A stretch of DNA of 64,000 nucleotides from Diabrotica undecimpunctata. Lineage: Eukaryota > Arthropoda > Insecta > Coleoptera > Chrysomelidae. Location of the stretch: the NCBI RefSeq assembly GCF_040954645.1, contig NC_092804.1, forward strand, positions 42,127,753 through 42,191,752. Direction: 5' to 3'. A program made the translations under genes and the position numbers. Positions 20,118 to 32,809 of this stretch are shown here, one piece after another. Position 1 is the first letter of the stretch; the number at the start of each line of letters is the position of its first letter. The notes under the pieces were generated by a model. The model worked only from the letters and a program-made list of their open reading frames with translations. It ran no database searches and was not told the origin of the DNA.

Positions 20118-23100
20118 GTAAGTTAAAACCATTTTTATGTAAAGGAACAGATAAAAAGATAGATTTTCATGCATCACAAATTATAAAAGCTGCGAGAAGC
20201 AGTTGTGGCCTCTTATATCAATGTAGTAGTATCGTTAATGCAGTTTAAAAGTAGACGGCTGTAAGCAATGGCCTCTGAAATATGTGAATCAATGTTTGAT
20301 TCTCACAGCCTGAAAAGTGAGTTCTAACGTAGTACCCACAATCAGTTCAATTCCTAACTTTCTATACCACTTTACTCCTTTTCTCAATGAAGTGGTGTAT
20401 GTATTCATTTGGTCAGACAGATCGGTGTATGTTTTATGTTTATTTTAGTCAGTTACAACTTTTGGTTTTGCCTGCCTTCTTGAGTTCGGCAGTGTGTTTT
20501 GTATTTAGAGTATAAACATCGCATTTTTCTTTCATTTTTGAATCACCACTCCTGTATTACTTTCAGCTGCAACTGTTGGTCCTAATTTGCAATTTTGTAT
20601 CTTTGTATCTTTTGCAGAATATCCAGCTAACTCAATATTCCTCCCCGGAGGAAACCACGAAGTGGTTGTCCCTGAACAGATTCGAAAAGTACTTGGACAC
20701 ATTCGAAAGATTTTCAGGAGATGATATGTTCAGGATGTCCAGAGAAGATCTTATTCAAATTTGTGGCAGTGCCGACGGCATTCGCTTGCACAACGCAATT
20801 CATTTGAAGTAAGTAGGAAATATCTATATAATTTAAATCGTGATTTACGCATTTAAAATAAGTAAATAAAATAAATTTAAAGGAATATTCATTTTTTGTG
20901 TAAAAAGGACAGTAAAGATTTGACTAGATTTAGTCCAGCTAGAATAAAATGTGTTAAAGTCGATTATATCTTCTTCAAAAATGCGATCTATCCATTAAGA
21001 ACGGGTGTCCATTAATTTTCGCAGTGTTTTATTCATAATCCTTGGGGTTGCTGCATGGAACAGTTTACTACCAATCTTTGTCACAGCGCACTGTCATAAT
21101 ATTGTTTATTTTTTTTATTTACAAACTCGCATCAGCCATATGGCATTAGCAAAAGAAAAAAATATTAGGATCCATAGAATAGTACAACAATCAAATTTTG
21201 TACAAATAGTTTATTGCTTTTAAATATTGAGTAATCACTTTAGCACCACACTTCAGGAATAGTCCTTTCAAATTCTCCGAGATTCCGAATTCACCTCTTT
21301 CCGCACTATGTAACGGGCACTCCACTAGAAGGTGTTTTATTGTTAGCGGGGTCTCGCAAGCATAACACTCAAGTTGGGGATCTCGTGTCATCAGATGTCC
21401 TTCATAAGGCAACTATAAGCTAGCCGCAGTTGCGTGATGATCACCACGATTGATAGAACTGTCAGACCATGGTTGAAATGGTGATTTTATCTCAAATAAT
21501 TTCGCCTGTTTTTTTGTGCCATCTGCTGCATATTCATCTGTCGGATCGTTTCTCGTGATTCCAATATGAGATGGCACCCACTGGAAAGCAATGTTTGTGT
21601 GATTTATATTGTGCAATTCTTATCTAATGAGTTTGGCAACAATGTAGGCAGATATTTTAGACATGATTTCTAGAGAATTTAGTGAGTCTGTAATTAGGAA
21701 ATTATTTCAGAACTTACTGTAATGTCACATATGGCTTTATATATTAATGCACAATGTTCCGTTTGACATCTATCGCTAAATAACGGTTTGATATTTAGAA
21801 TTAATTAAATGACGATTGGATTCTTTCTTATTTTCTGACAACAGATCTAAGTTTATCTGAGGAGAAGATATTAGCCAAGGAGGGGGAGTTGACATCTTGC
21901 TAGGACCGATTTCGGGGACCTTAAGGTTTAATTCATTTATGATTCTTCTGCATCTTTTATAAAAGGGAATGTGGGTTTTTTCGTTCTAAATATTTGAGGA
22001 GCGAATGATTTGGTGACATTGTAAAGAGTACCGCTTCGCTGCATATGAGGGTATTAATTCCTGTCTTCTTAATTATAATGGTAGTTCACCGAGTTCGGCC
22101 TCAAGACTTATGATAGGAGTTGTTCTAAATGAACCGCATATTATACTAAGAGCGTTACTTTGAATGGTGTCTAAAATTTGGAGTTGTTGTTGAAGCAGAC
22201 GAGTATGCATGACATCCACATTCGATCTTGTAGCAGATTAGATTTTTATATAATGTGAGTAGAGTTCTACCGTCCGCTCCCCAGTTCGTACCAGAAAGGT
22301 ATTTCAAGAGGTTTAGTATTGTTTGACATATTGCTGAAATATATTTGATGGGACCATTCCAGGTTAAAGATTGATCAAATATTAAACCTAGATATTTAAT
22401 TGGTTTTACATATTCAAGTCTCCCAAGTTTTAAAGTAGGTATTTCCTTTATCTGCTGTGGTCTCTTTGAGAATATGATGCAGCGAGTTTTACATGAAGCA
22501 AATTGAAAACCACTTCTTTTAGAACTTGCTATAGATTTATCGAATTGATCTTGTAGTAAAACTTTGCCATGCTCTGTATATTGTTTCCCTTTAAGAATAT
22601 TATAAGATCATCCGCGTTCAATCTTGCATTTCATTGATTCGATTATATCGTTAATAGCTATAAGGGAAAGCGTTGGGCTAATTACCGAGCCTTAATGTGT
22701 GCCATTTTTTTTTGATATACACTATATATACATTACTTACTTTTACATTGAAATTTTTATTTAGGAGAAAATTTTTAATAAAAGCATTATTAATATGTGT
22801 TTCTATATCTACTAAATTGTCGGTGGTTGATTGTCTAATCCTCAGAAGTGGGAGATGGAAATATTTTGTGTTAAGGAAAAATCAGACTTTGTATTGTCAA
22901 TCCAGGCATTTTCGATTATCTCAAAATTCGTAGGGGTATTGAGAGGCTGAGAGAGGGATGGGTTTGACAGTTCTGGATTTTGTGTCGAAGATGGTTCAGA
23001 CATATCTTTGGGTACGTTTTGTTTTATTTGCGAGCTGTGTATGATTGTGTGCTGATTGTGAGCTGTTGGAAGAAGAAGCTGTAGTGATTCCAGCAATAGG

Positions 23101-25935
23101 AGTTTGTGGAGTTTGGGCAAGAGATTTGTTACTGATTGAGTATTGCTTACTGAAGATAATATATACAAAGGTAAATGAGGCAGTGCAATTTGAAATGTCC
23201 TGCTTGCTTGCTTTTGAAACAATTATGGCTGTCTAATGTTAAAAATAGCCTGTTTAATACTCCATCTTGTTCTATTTCAATAAATTTAGGAATGTATGTA
23301 TTTACAGGAGAAGAAATGCAGATTTTTCTTCTCAAACTTAATATGTGTCTAAGCTGGATCAGTAGCTCCAATTCCCAGTGGAGTCATTGGCGATAACAAT
23401 GTTAAGCCCAAATTTTGTAAATGTCATGTTATACCCTCATTAGGAATTGTCGAGTTTACATTAGATACTAGCAATCTTTCTGATGGGGCAATTAATCGCC
23501 GAGCAACTAGACGAGTGTTGTTAATTGTGATGGCTACATTATTTTTAAGAAGATCGTCGACAAACATTTTATCTCTCAAATATATGCAAACTCAATTGTT
23601 AGATGTATGTGAACAATATATTATATTTTGCAACCATCTATCGATGTAAAAACTATAGCTTAATTTCTATTTGGTAATGGAGTGGAGTTTTGAGCGAATG
23701 CTGCTTAGTATGATTTAAATGTGCTGTTGACATTCTGTGAAGTAATATTGACATTTAAAGAACTTTAAATAAGATTATCCATTTTTTGCTTTCTTTCTGA
23801 GTTTCTTCCAAATCATTTAAACTAAGTTCGCCTCTGACGATGAAAAACCACAGTTGATAGTGGGAGATGGTCGACTTAGTTGATAATGCGAGAAAAAAAG
23901 AAATCAGTTGATAGATAATCACCCACAACAGGTGAATGGAATGATGTTATTGATTTTTGTTGATGTTATTAGTATTATGATGTAAATTAAATACTCGCAA
24001 ATCAGATGTTATGTAATATTTTGACACTTCACTTTTTTCCAAATTTAGTTAGAATATAATAATTATAAACTCGTTAATATTAAAAATCAATTATTACTAA
24101 TGATCGTGTTTACTCTTCGAAGGTTCGAACGAGACTCCAATATTGTTTTTATGGACATTTTTATTGTATGTATCCTCTCCCGGTTACCGATTGTTTTTGA
24201 TCTTTAGTGTGTCGTATATTTCTGCTTCTGTCATCTCGTGATACATCGTCAGATCTTTGGTTTTGTACTGTTTCCATGTTGTGCCATTTTTATCTGGTTA
24301 GAAAACTTTGGTAGTGGTATAATTCTTATACAATTTGAATTAGTCTCTCTGTTTGATATTGGCGACCACGTTTCTAAAAGTTTCTCTGTCATTAGCAGCG
24401 TGGAATAATTCTTCTACATCCATATTTGTCCAGTCTCGAATTATTCGCAGTCATGGCTTTTTCTTTCTACCTATTCCCATTTTCCCATCTACTCTACCTT
24501 GCATGATGACCTGCAATATACTGTATTTTTCATTCCGTCATATTGAATTTCATATTGTTCTAAACATTTTTTTTCTCGACCTATCCTTCTCACCACTTCT
24601 TAGATGATGACTGACCGTCCAGGAATTTAGCATTCTCCGGTATATCCAAAGTTCAAAGCCTTCGACCTTCTTAATTGTGTGCGTTTTTAACGTCCATGTT
24701 TTCATCCCGTACAGTAGTTGGGGCCAGATATAACATTTAGCAAACCTCAGTCTTAGCGCAGTATTAAGATTTCTGTCATATAATAATAGTCTAGCGTTCA
24801 TTAAAATACAGCGACTTAGATGGGCCGGACACATAATACGAATGTCTGACAACATGATTGCTAAACAGCTAACGACAGGATCACCTATAGGAAGAAGAAG
24901 CAGAGGCTGACCGCGAATTATGTGGTTAGATGGAGTTGAGACAGATTTAGGGATACTGGAGATCAGAAGATGGCAACACTTTGCCAGAAAACGAACAGAA
25001 TACCGAATAATCTTAGAGCAGGCCAGGATCCACAGAGGATAGTCGAGCCAAAGATGATGAATAATAGCCTGGATTTTAAGAACGCTGTTTTTGCTATTTT
25101 TATTCATATCCCGATCTCCTGGTCTAGATACAATTCGGAGTTCATGTATGCTCCCAGATATTTATAGGACGTTTCAATATTATCATCGGCTGAGTCTTAT
25201 CAAAGTTAATGCCAAGTTTCATTTGGATGAATTCACTTTTTACTGCATCTAGTAAAGTTCGTAGCCCTTCCATAATTAGCGTCTCGTCAGTAAATCATAT
25301 GGTGTTTATTATTTTGCTGCCAATTCTCATTCCTGCTGTTCGTTCCCATAAGGCTTCTCTGAAGATGACGTATGAGTATACGTTGGAAAGCGTCGGAGAC
25401 AAGACGGATCATTGCCTGACTCCTCTCCCAATCAATATACTCGTATTATTGGTTTCTACCTCGTTCTCCTTTACGCTTTCTGATTCCAATATGATTTTAA
25501 TGTCTTTTTTGTCTAAATTGATGTTTTTTAGTTTGTCTATGTATATACTATACTCTATACTTATACTTTCTGTCTTTGAATTTGAATATTTCTTTTTTGT
25601 CATTTACATATTTTGGATATACACTCATTTATTTATTTTTTTGCAGAATGATTGCACCAAAATTGAAAATCTACGTATGTCGAGAAAACTCCTCAATCTT
25701 TAATGCCATCTTCTTGACATCTCATAGCAATGAAGAACTTATACTAAAGCTTTCGGCATTCATAGGAATGTCGCAAAATCAAATACGTGACGTCTATTTG
25801 GAAGGACCTCAATCGATCCATATTCAGTTAAATAATGATGTTTTGGAGCACATCAAGGAAGAAACGATGTTTTCCGTACAAGTTATTTCACAGGAAAGTG
25901 GTTATGTATTACTGCTTAAGCGGAAAAACAGATAG
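19994..25935 (+). CDS. gem: TFCP2/UBP1-type (CP2, gemini) transcription factor, three 3' coding exons
   Basis: Three exons join in phase: 19994-20117, 20618-20808 and 25647-25935, each with AG before and GT after. They encode a Ser/Pro-containing linker, a SAM-like oligomerisation domain (TTKWLSLNRFEKYLDTFERF, then SREDLIQICGSADGIRLHNA) and the C-terminal ubiquitin-like fold (APKLKIYVCREN to EGPQSIHIQLNNDV), ending RKNR-stop. CP2 factors bind DNA through an immunoglobulin-like domain encoded further 5', which is not in the window; the SAM-like region mediates assembly. The protein acts in the nucleus. The 4.8-kb last intron is filled by retrotransposon debris on the opposite strand. AATAAA at 26383-26388 may end the transcript. 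Grainyhead-type proteins are related, but the closer match is to the TFCP2 branch. Confidence 0.88.
20618..20808 (+). CDS. gem: CP2 factor exon: SAM-like domain
   Basis: Acceptor TTTTGCAG ends at 20617; donor GTAAGT starts at 20809. The exon begins NIQLTQYSSPEETTKWL and contains the family signature FSGDDMFRMSREDLIQICG followed by ADGIRLHNAIHLK. It ends two bases into a Lys codon, completed by the first base at 25647. Confidence 0.92.
21191..23640 (-). pseudogene. jockey-like non-LTR retrotransposon, decayed ORF1 to RNase H
   Basis: Read on the minus strand, parts appear in element order. A gag-like ORF1 lies at about 23400-22842 with one zinc-knuckle remnant (KQAGHFKLHC) and a Ser/Thr/Asn/Pro-rich segment. 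Next come reverse transcriptase pieces: LRIRQSTTDNLVDIETHINN near 22840-22760, GSVISPTLSLIAINDIIESM near 22690, and a broken YADD region near 22600. GRLEYVKPIKYLGLIFDQSL follows near 22420-22370, then the RNase H end FQWVPSHIGITRNDPTDEYA at 21590-21530 and a terminal CPLH segment (TIKHLLVECPLHSAERG). Many frameshifts and a deletion in the palm leave no function. It lies in the last intron of the CP2 gene. Confidence 0.8.
23641..24355. other. CP2 gene intron, nothing recognised
   Basis: A+T-rich; no TE or exon motif seen. Confidence 0.4.
24356..25600 (-). pseudogene. RTE-like non-LTR element, decayed, split by an opposite-strand fragment
   Basis: The minus strand starts near 25600 with KLKNINLDKKDIKIILESES (after motif A) and GRGVRQ-stop-SVLSPTLSNVYS (motif B). 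A mutated motif C, FTDETLI, stands where FADD-type text belongs. The thumb is cut by plus-strand DNA at 24806-25072 and resumes with RNLNTALRLRFAKCYIWPQL then VEGFELWIYRRMLNSW, ending with DWTNMDVEELFHAANDRETF near 24380. Stops and shifts are scattered throughout. Confidence 0.8.
24806..25072 (+). pseudogene. RTE-like 3' fragment inserted in reverse inside another copy
   Basis: The plus strand reads KIQRLRWAGHIIRMSDNMIA, then LTTGSPIGRRSRG-stop-PRIMWLDGVE, then RWQHFARKRTEYRIILEQAR. This is the C-terminal tail of a non-LTR pol of a different subfamily from the minus-strand element around it. The minus-strand element resumes on both sides, so this is a later insertion or an inversion. Confidence 0.75.
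25647..25935 (+). CDS. gem: CP2 factor terminal coding exon: ubiquitin-like C-terminus
   Basis: Acceptor TTTTTTTGCAG ends at 25646. The frame gives KMIAPKLKIYVCRENSSIF, then LSAFIGMSQNQIRDVYLEGP, then MFSVQVISQESGYVLLLKRK and a TAG at 25933-25935. The length (96 codons) and motif order match the C-terminal domain of TFCP2-family proteins. Confidence 0.9.
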
Positions 25936-26489
25936 AAAGGACAGCTTTTGTCTTTCAAAAATATAAATACTAGAAGGAGGCAGTATATAATATTAAAAAA
26001 CAGTATTGAAACACTTCAGAATAATGTTGCTAGTTATGTTTTAATTATATTACAACATTAACTTATTCAAATTGCTGTTTGTATGACCATTTGTTGTAAT
26101 ATTAGTAAACTCACTGCTAGCATTTCTTTATACATTCAGATAAACTCTGTATTATAAGGGTATTGTAGTCAATGAAAGTCCATTTTAGAGGTTTATAATT
26201 CTTACTAATATTTTTGTGGATGAAATCCAAATTGTGACAGTAGTTGTTAAGATAAAACAGAACTTAAAGTTTATTTCTCAAAATTAAGAATGTCTCTTAA
26301 CTGGGAGTATAATTGAAATATTTTGGAATACAATTTACTTAATAACGTTTCGTATCATTGACATTTAGCATTTTTGAATGGTAATAAATGATATACATTG
26401 TCTGACGTTTGGGAGCCTTGCGCATTGACTAGAGATACATTGTGATTGACACAAACAAATGCTTTCCCACTGCTACATTTTGCTGCTAT
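25936..26489 (+). other. gem: Probable 3' UTR of the CP2 gene
   Basis: No coding signal follows the stop. A possible polyadenylation signal AATAAA is at 26383-26388. The extent of the UTR is inference. Confidence 0.45.
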
Positions 26490-26830
26490 TTGTTATATCA
26501 GTATCACTTATTCGAAAATTCTATTTAAACTTGGTTTACTAAATACTAGGTTGTGTAGCGTACTTTTTACCCAAAGCACAATGTTAATAATATGGTCATA
26601 GTCATGGTAGATCGGGACAGGACCAATTTGTGAGAGCTGACACTTTGACCTCCTAAGACGGTTCCGTTGTATCACCCCTATCATCCGAACTAGGCCCATA
26701 AGGACCTGGTCAAGTCGAAATGGTAACATCTACGCGTCCACAATAACTTTTGATCGCGGTATCATTCGCGTCCATTCCTTCCTGCCGTTGTTTTTGCCTT
26801 TCTTTCCGAGTACTTCAAGTAATTAACGAG
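26490..26830 (-). pseudogene. R1/jockey-like RNase H end fragment
   Basis: The minus strand carries NNGRKEWTRMIPRSKVIVDA then FRLDQVLMG and RLRRSKCQLSQIGPVPIYHD then DYDHII. This resembles the zinc-finger-like tail after the RNase H domain of R1/jockey pol proteins, with several key Cys/His changed. No intact frame. Confidence 0.5.
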
Positions 26831-29800
26831 CGAATTTCAATACCTCCTACATAAATATTGGTCATTCGAGCCGAATCACAATATGTAAATACATACTAAA
26901 TACTTTTCCAAAAAATATCAATGCTCTATATCATTAATGCGAAATATTACAGTAAATAATTATAGTGCCTGAAGTTAAAGGGTATTAAGAGGAATGTATG
27001 AAATGTTGGGATTTTTAGAGATTATGTAAAAAATTAGTTATATAAGGATAGTTATAAGAATTTATGTGTTGATACTATCAGATTTGTTAAGAAATATATC
27101 ATAGTTGAGAACAATGTATTGGATTATTGTTTTTATCGTTTTTAATTGTTGTTTATTATGTTTTGCTATGATTATTGATGTTTTGTTTTTTATTAAAAAA
27201 AAACAAACTTGTACTTGAAAAAAATGTTGAAATAATTTAAATAACATTGATTTTATATTTCTCCTTTACAGTTAATATATATTAATCAAGTCAAGATCCT
27301 CTAATCTAGCTAAATGTAAAATATTTACTGTCTGTGTACATACAATAGGCAAAAGTCGAATCGTGGCTACGCCACTGAGAGAATGCCGAGCTTTACACAG
27401 ATCTTCTGATCTAGATGTATAAATATGAACATTTTTAAAATATGCTAACTAGCATTTTCGTGCCTTTACTTATATTGCCTTGTACATTTCAACTTTATGG
27501 TCTTAAACAATTAGGGTGAAGTTTTCTTGATTTTTTAATCCTTTAAAAACGTCAAGTGGATCTATAATTGATTTGTTTTTTATACAATTCAATAGATAAG
27601 CACATATACTGTACAAAAAAAATCACTAATAATAAACAAATAGCATGTGACATTTAGATCTGGTACTGAAGTCCATTATAGTTGGTCCTCTGGATCTTTG
27701 CACCACCGTTATCATTCATATTAATGCGAATTAAATCAAAGATTTTAAAAGTAGGTTCCTACTAAGCATTGTGCAATGCCAAATAATCAAATGTCAATTT
27801 AGAGGTTACAAAATATTATTTCTCGTTATTAATATATTCCAAGAACATTAAAGTAATAGAAGCTATTTACTTTTTGAAAATGCAGGTCATGAAATTGGAT
27901 TAAAATTTCAAATACGAAAAGCAAATACAGTTACTTGTTGATTACAAATCTCAAAATTCAGAGTGTGTGACTGAATCACTACACTTCGTCATATTGCTGT
28001 CTTTATTTAATGTTTTCTGTTGTGCGTGATACAAAAGAAAAATAAAAAAAATAATTCAAGAATAACGTCTTACTTATACAAAGATCCAACGTACAAACTA
28101 TTGATAGACTACAGAGTATTTATTGCCATAAAAGAAACTATTAAGAGACTATATTTTTGATCGACTAATAGGAAAACTTATACCTAAATTGCTCAAAAAT
28201 CTTTGAAAAAACTACGAAGAATTTAAAAAATGTCGATTGGACAGCACGTCCAGATCGTAAAATTCTATTATAACGTTTATATGCAAATGCTTGCATCTGG
28301 AAATTTTTTGGGTCAATTCAGCAGTATATGAGTTGTGTTTTGTAGTCCATAACAAAGGACAATCCATAACAAGTGGTTTTGAAAACAGTGATATACGAGG
28401 TTTGTTAAAAAAATGTGAATTCAAATGTGTGCTATGTTAAAACTTATTGCTTTATGTAGTACACTACGGATTATGCTGTGGTATGCAGTGTGGACTTCCA
28501 AATCGAATTCATAACACAGTTTTAAGCCGCATAATCTTAAAACTAATGTAATAATGTAATAAAAAATATAAATTAGTTTTGTTTATCTTTTAAGTCTTTC
28601 TAATAGATGGTACTACTAGATTAGATTAGCTGTACCTATGTACTATATCCTTAACATTTCGGGCAGATAAAGGCGTGACTAGATCATGTCCAGTGCCCAG
28701 TTCATTAATTGCATTATTACTATGTTAAACCGGTCATGTTGAAATAAGATAGTCAAACTTTACTGATTGTGGTTATTAAACAAGGTTTTATTGTAGTGTT
28801 GTGAACTGTCTCTTTTCTACAACAAAAGAAGGAGATGAAAGAAAGAAAATGAAACTGGCTGAATATGAAAACTTGGATTGAAGAATCCTTTATGAAGTCG
28901 AATTGATAGTAAATAATATTTGCTGATTTTAAAACACTTTATTGTATGTAGCACAATGACAAAAGTAATTTGTTACAAAACGTATTTGATATAACTACGT
29001 AGTGTCTAGACGCTATGCTAATATATAATGACTTTTGGGGCCTAGCGCCCGGCTTGTGACGTGGAATATAGAATGCATAAATTTCTGTTTCAATCCAACA
29101 ATTTGTAGGAAAAAAGCAAACCGCTAATTACAGCGACTTTAACGAATTTTCATAAATGAGTTATTTCTTGACATAATTTCGGCAATAAACCATTTTTTGT
29201 CATATAGGTACGAAGAAAATGCATAAATAAAACAATGAAACTGAAAGATTTGTTACCTTTTAAATAAGGATACCAAAAACGATAAAAACTACGTACTTTC
29301 GAGTAACCATTTATACCTGTTTTCTAGCGAAAGCAATCTGGATCAAATTCGAAGTGTTAGGTTGCAAAAAGGGAAATTTTCGACTGATTTTAATTTGAGA
29401 AGGTATATCGTACGCAAACATGGATATCGAGGCGTATTTTAAATTATTAATAATTAAAAGATTCTTGATGGTATATTAAGACACTGTAACGTGTAGAATG
29501 GTACAAAAGTGTGACCTATTAAATTATTCTGCTATAATTGTAGATTGCTATGTAGGGTGAACATATTTAAAAGAAGCAATTTAATGCCAACAAAATAACT
29601 AATTTTGTTAGCAGTGAAGTTAAAAGAAAATATTAGCAGAATGTCATCAAAAAAATTAAACTTGATTGTAGCATGACAAACAATTTTTAACGTTTTATTA
29701 CATCTTTCTTATTTAAAAAAAAATCACACAAGAGATTTTTGAGCAGTTTAGATACAAGTGATATTTTATTTGTTTATGTTTATTTTATTTCACTAATAAT

Positions 29801-31090
29801 GAGAAATTACACAATTTGATTATGTAGTTATACAAATATACTATAGTTTGCAACAAAATAATCAATATACATGTTAGATTTATATTTTATCACTCAGACT
29901 ATATTAGTTAAGGTAGTAAGTAGTCTCGCTTACTTTTAATGATCATATATCGCCTTTAATAGTGCATATTAATAAAATAATGTGCTAAATCATGAGGAAT
30001 TGATAGTTTTATTGGGTGCTCTATTTACCGTAAGGACCATAAACATTTTTTTAATGATCAACTCTTGAAAGTCATTGAATACGTACCTATTCCCGATATC
30101 CCTTGATCTTGATGTACAATCGGCGTTATTAGTAGTATATTATCGAGTAAAAGGGCCCTTCCTTAGTATTTTCCCTATTTATTAACATAAATGAGACAAG
30201 TAAATAGGGGTGACGACAACTCTGTTGATTGCAAATAGTGTTGTTTTGGTTGTATTTTGAGCCGCAAACTTTTTTGTTAAGTTAATATTGCCTCCTCTTA
30301 TTTCGTTTCAGGCAACTACGGTAAATATGACACCACAGAATATTTACATTAATATTAATCATTAGCGTAGTTCGCTAAAAATTATATTTTGATATTCAAA
30401 ATAATTTCTGTATGGTACTCTATTTTTTCTACTGTATCGTCTTTGTAGAAGATAAAGCTATTGGTGCTATTATGGAGAGGCACAACTTTTGTAATTAATC
30501 AAAATATAGAATAGTTCGCTATGATATTATGAGCTAAAAGAATAATTGAAATATTTACGAACTGTTTATTCGAATTAAGATATGATATCCAGCTATTTAA
30601 TAGGTTAATAAAATACTTTATACAAATATATCTTTTGCATAAAACTAGAGATAGTAATATAATTATGTATAAAATTATCTTATTTTTTGCTATAAATGTA
30701 TTAAAAAGTCAACAACTGAGTATCAACGATATTATTATTATGCGTCAATAAATGAGTTAGAAATATCAGTTTGTCAAACCAGTTCTTACTGGATTCTACT
30801 GTATTTTCATACGTAACATTTTTAGAAACCATTGCCATTACCTACACTGTATTATTTATCATATACTTATCGTATACCGCAAATATATTTTATGTTATTA
30901 ATACAATTGTTTTATTGATATTTTTATAGACTATTTTCTTAATTATTTAAATATCTCCACTATATCGAGTGGACTATAACTGAAAATACAGCTATAAGAC
31001 ACTAGAAGAACATGCTGACCGTCAAGAATCTAGAGGACTTTCCTCAAAAGTCAAATGTCTAACAAGAGAATTCAAACCATAGACAGACCA
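26831..31090. other. Long A+T-rich intergenic stretch, no gene recognised
   Basis: About 4.2 kb with only short, non-protein-like open frames. I find no TIR pair, tandem repeat, tRNA-like structure or TE domain. It separates the CP2 gene (+) from the PAN gene (-). Regulatory DNA may be present but cannot be identified here. Confidence 0.5.
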
Positions 31091-32377
31091 TCTATCTATA
31101 TAAAAGGCTAGGACGACAACTCGCACTGTTTGTCCGGTACGATAACTTCTAGCTCCACATAGGAAAGAAAACTGAACTACTAACTGACATTTCAATCAAA
31201 TTTTGTTCTTGAAACGACACGGTTGATTTATTGCTAATTCATTCTAAAAATTAATGATTCAAATATTTTTGGGTGTTTTGTGGTGGGGGTAGAATATTTC
31301 TTGGGGACATATGATACATAATTGAAAAGGAGATAGGTAGCGAATATGTTAGACCGAAAAAACACATGGCGGCACTGCCTAGAGGTCTTTACATCATATC
31401 TCCGTTTTTATTGGTCAGATTGGAGCGTGTGACATGTTAAATGAAAGGAGAACGTATGACGAATATTTTAAGATAGAAAAAACAAGGCGATTACCAAAAG
31501 GGCACTACCAGCATCTTCGTTATTAATTAACATCTAGCGACATTAGAGATATACGGCACTATGGATAAAAATAGGTTAACTAAAGGACAAATCTTGATTT
31601 ATTGACTTAAAGAAGGCTTCTTGCTGAATACAAAATAAACAACTGATCGAATCCTAACATACAACATAGCAAATGAAAGGGGAGTATATAACGAATATAT
31701 TAAGATAGAAAAAATAAACAAGACGACTAATAAAAGCGCATTACACAGGATCTTCATTATTAATGAATGTATAGCGACATACGAGAAATCATAGGACACT
31801 GGATAAAAATAGATTTGCTATAAAACAAATTTGGATGTATTGACTTAAGAATGCTGACTGAGTACAAAATAAACAACTGATCGAATCCTAACATACGACA
31901 TAGCAAATGAAAGGGGATGAGATAACGAATGTATTAAGATAAAAAAACAAACAAGGCGATTACCAAAACGGCATTACACAGCATCTTCGTTATTAATGAA
32001 CGTATAGTGACATACAAGATATCACATGACACTATGGATAATAATAGATACACTATAAGGCAAATTTGCTTGATTGACCCAAAGAAGGCCTCTGACTGAG
32101 TACAAAATAAACAACTAGCCGAATCCTAGCATATGACACGTCAAATCCAACGACGTGAGACGTATAGTACATACAATATAGTATATAGCGTGCCATCAAA
32201 AAATATATATGTACAGGATATAGTAAAAAAACATGATGTCAGGTTAGAAGAATACCAGATAATACTTTATAATTACTTGGTTTACATGCAAGAAGTATAT
32301 TATTTTAAAAATTTAATGAGTGATTGTAGATGGCAACTGATTGGATCCCCCGTAGCATGCGACGGGCAAAATACTAG
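31091..32377 (+). mobile_element. Non-autonomous Helitron
   Basis: The element begins TCTATCTATATAAAAGG after an A (31090) and ends CTAG at 32374-32377 before a T, so it sits in an AT target without duplication. Seven bases before the CTAG lies a hairpin: CCCGT (32349-32353) pairs with ACGGG (32362-32366) around AGCATGCG. A 5' TC, a 3' hairpin, CTAG and AT insertion are the standard Helitron marks. There is no Rep/helicase frame. Most of the interior is a tandem array. Confidence 0.85.
31321..32150 (+). repeat. Tandem repeat, ~234-bp unit, inside the Helitron
   Basis: AAATGAAAGG marks unit starts at 31438, 31671 and 31905 (periods 233 and 234). Each unit repeats GCATCTTCGTTATTAAT-like, AAAATAAACAACTGATCGAA and TCCTAACATA blocks in order. 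A diverged copy precedes (from about 31321) and the last breaks off near 32150, giving about 3.5 copies. Confidence 0.88.
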
Positions 32378-32679
32378 TTAAAGATAACAGTGGAAACACC
32401 ATAAAAAACCCAGAAGGTATCGCAGCAGTGCTGAAACAATATTCTCGAACGACAACACAGACAATACCAAGTTTTATAACCACAACTTTTTTGGACCACC
32501 AAAGTGGCCAACTGTTAGAGCCAGTCAACTTCAGTTGGCTTCCTTTTATGTTCTAGTGCATTGTTTCTACTAATTTTGCCCTGAATAGACTTTCTTCCTT
32601 ATCTTTTAACTCCAACACTTGATTTTTTGTGGTCCTCTTCAACATTTTGGTTTAGTTTCTCTTTTTTACTTCGATATTT

Positions 32680-32805
32680 AGCACAATCAGATGGATCAGA
32701 TGGACTAACTAGATGCAAGCAGCATAAGGCAGAGATAGATGGAAAGAGCCGAGGGAGACCTATGTCCAGCAGTGGACGCATGCAGGTTGATGATGGTTAT
32801 ATCTT
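32680..32805 (+). pseudogene. Non-LTR element 3' tail with GATGATGG end
   Basis: The text AGACCTATGTCCAGCAGTGG followed by ACGCATGCAGGTTGATGATGG is the 3' end of the same kind of element as at 9316-9370 (there reversed). The pol tail just before it is too short to classify. Confidence 0.65.
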
Positions 32806-32809
32806 CTTT

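Noticed and set aside
24110..24140. tRNA T-loop-like GGTTCGAAC
   Set aside because: No acceptor, D or anticodon stem can be placed around it.
25209..25703. Plus-strand open frame of 164 codons next to the last CP2 exon
   Set aside because: It is antisense to RTE-like pol text (GRGVRQ block on minus) and is cut by the CP2 exon acceptor at 25646.
32133..32381. Plus-strand open frame of 82 codons at the Helitron end
   Set aside because: It spans tandem repeat, Helitron terminus and flanking DNA; composition is not protein-like.
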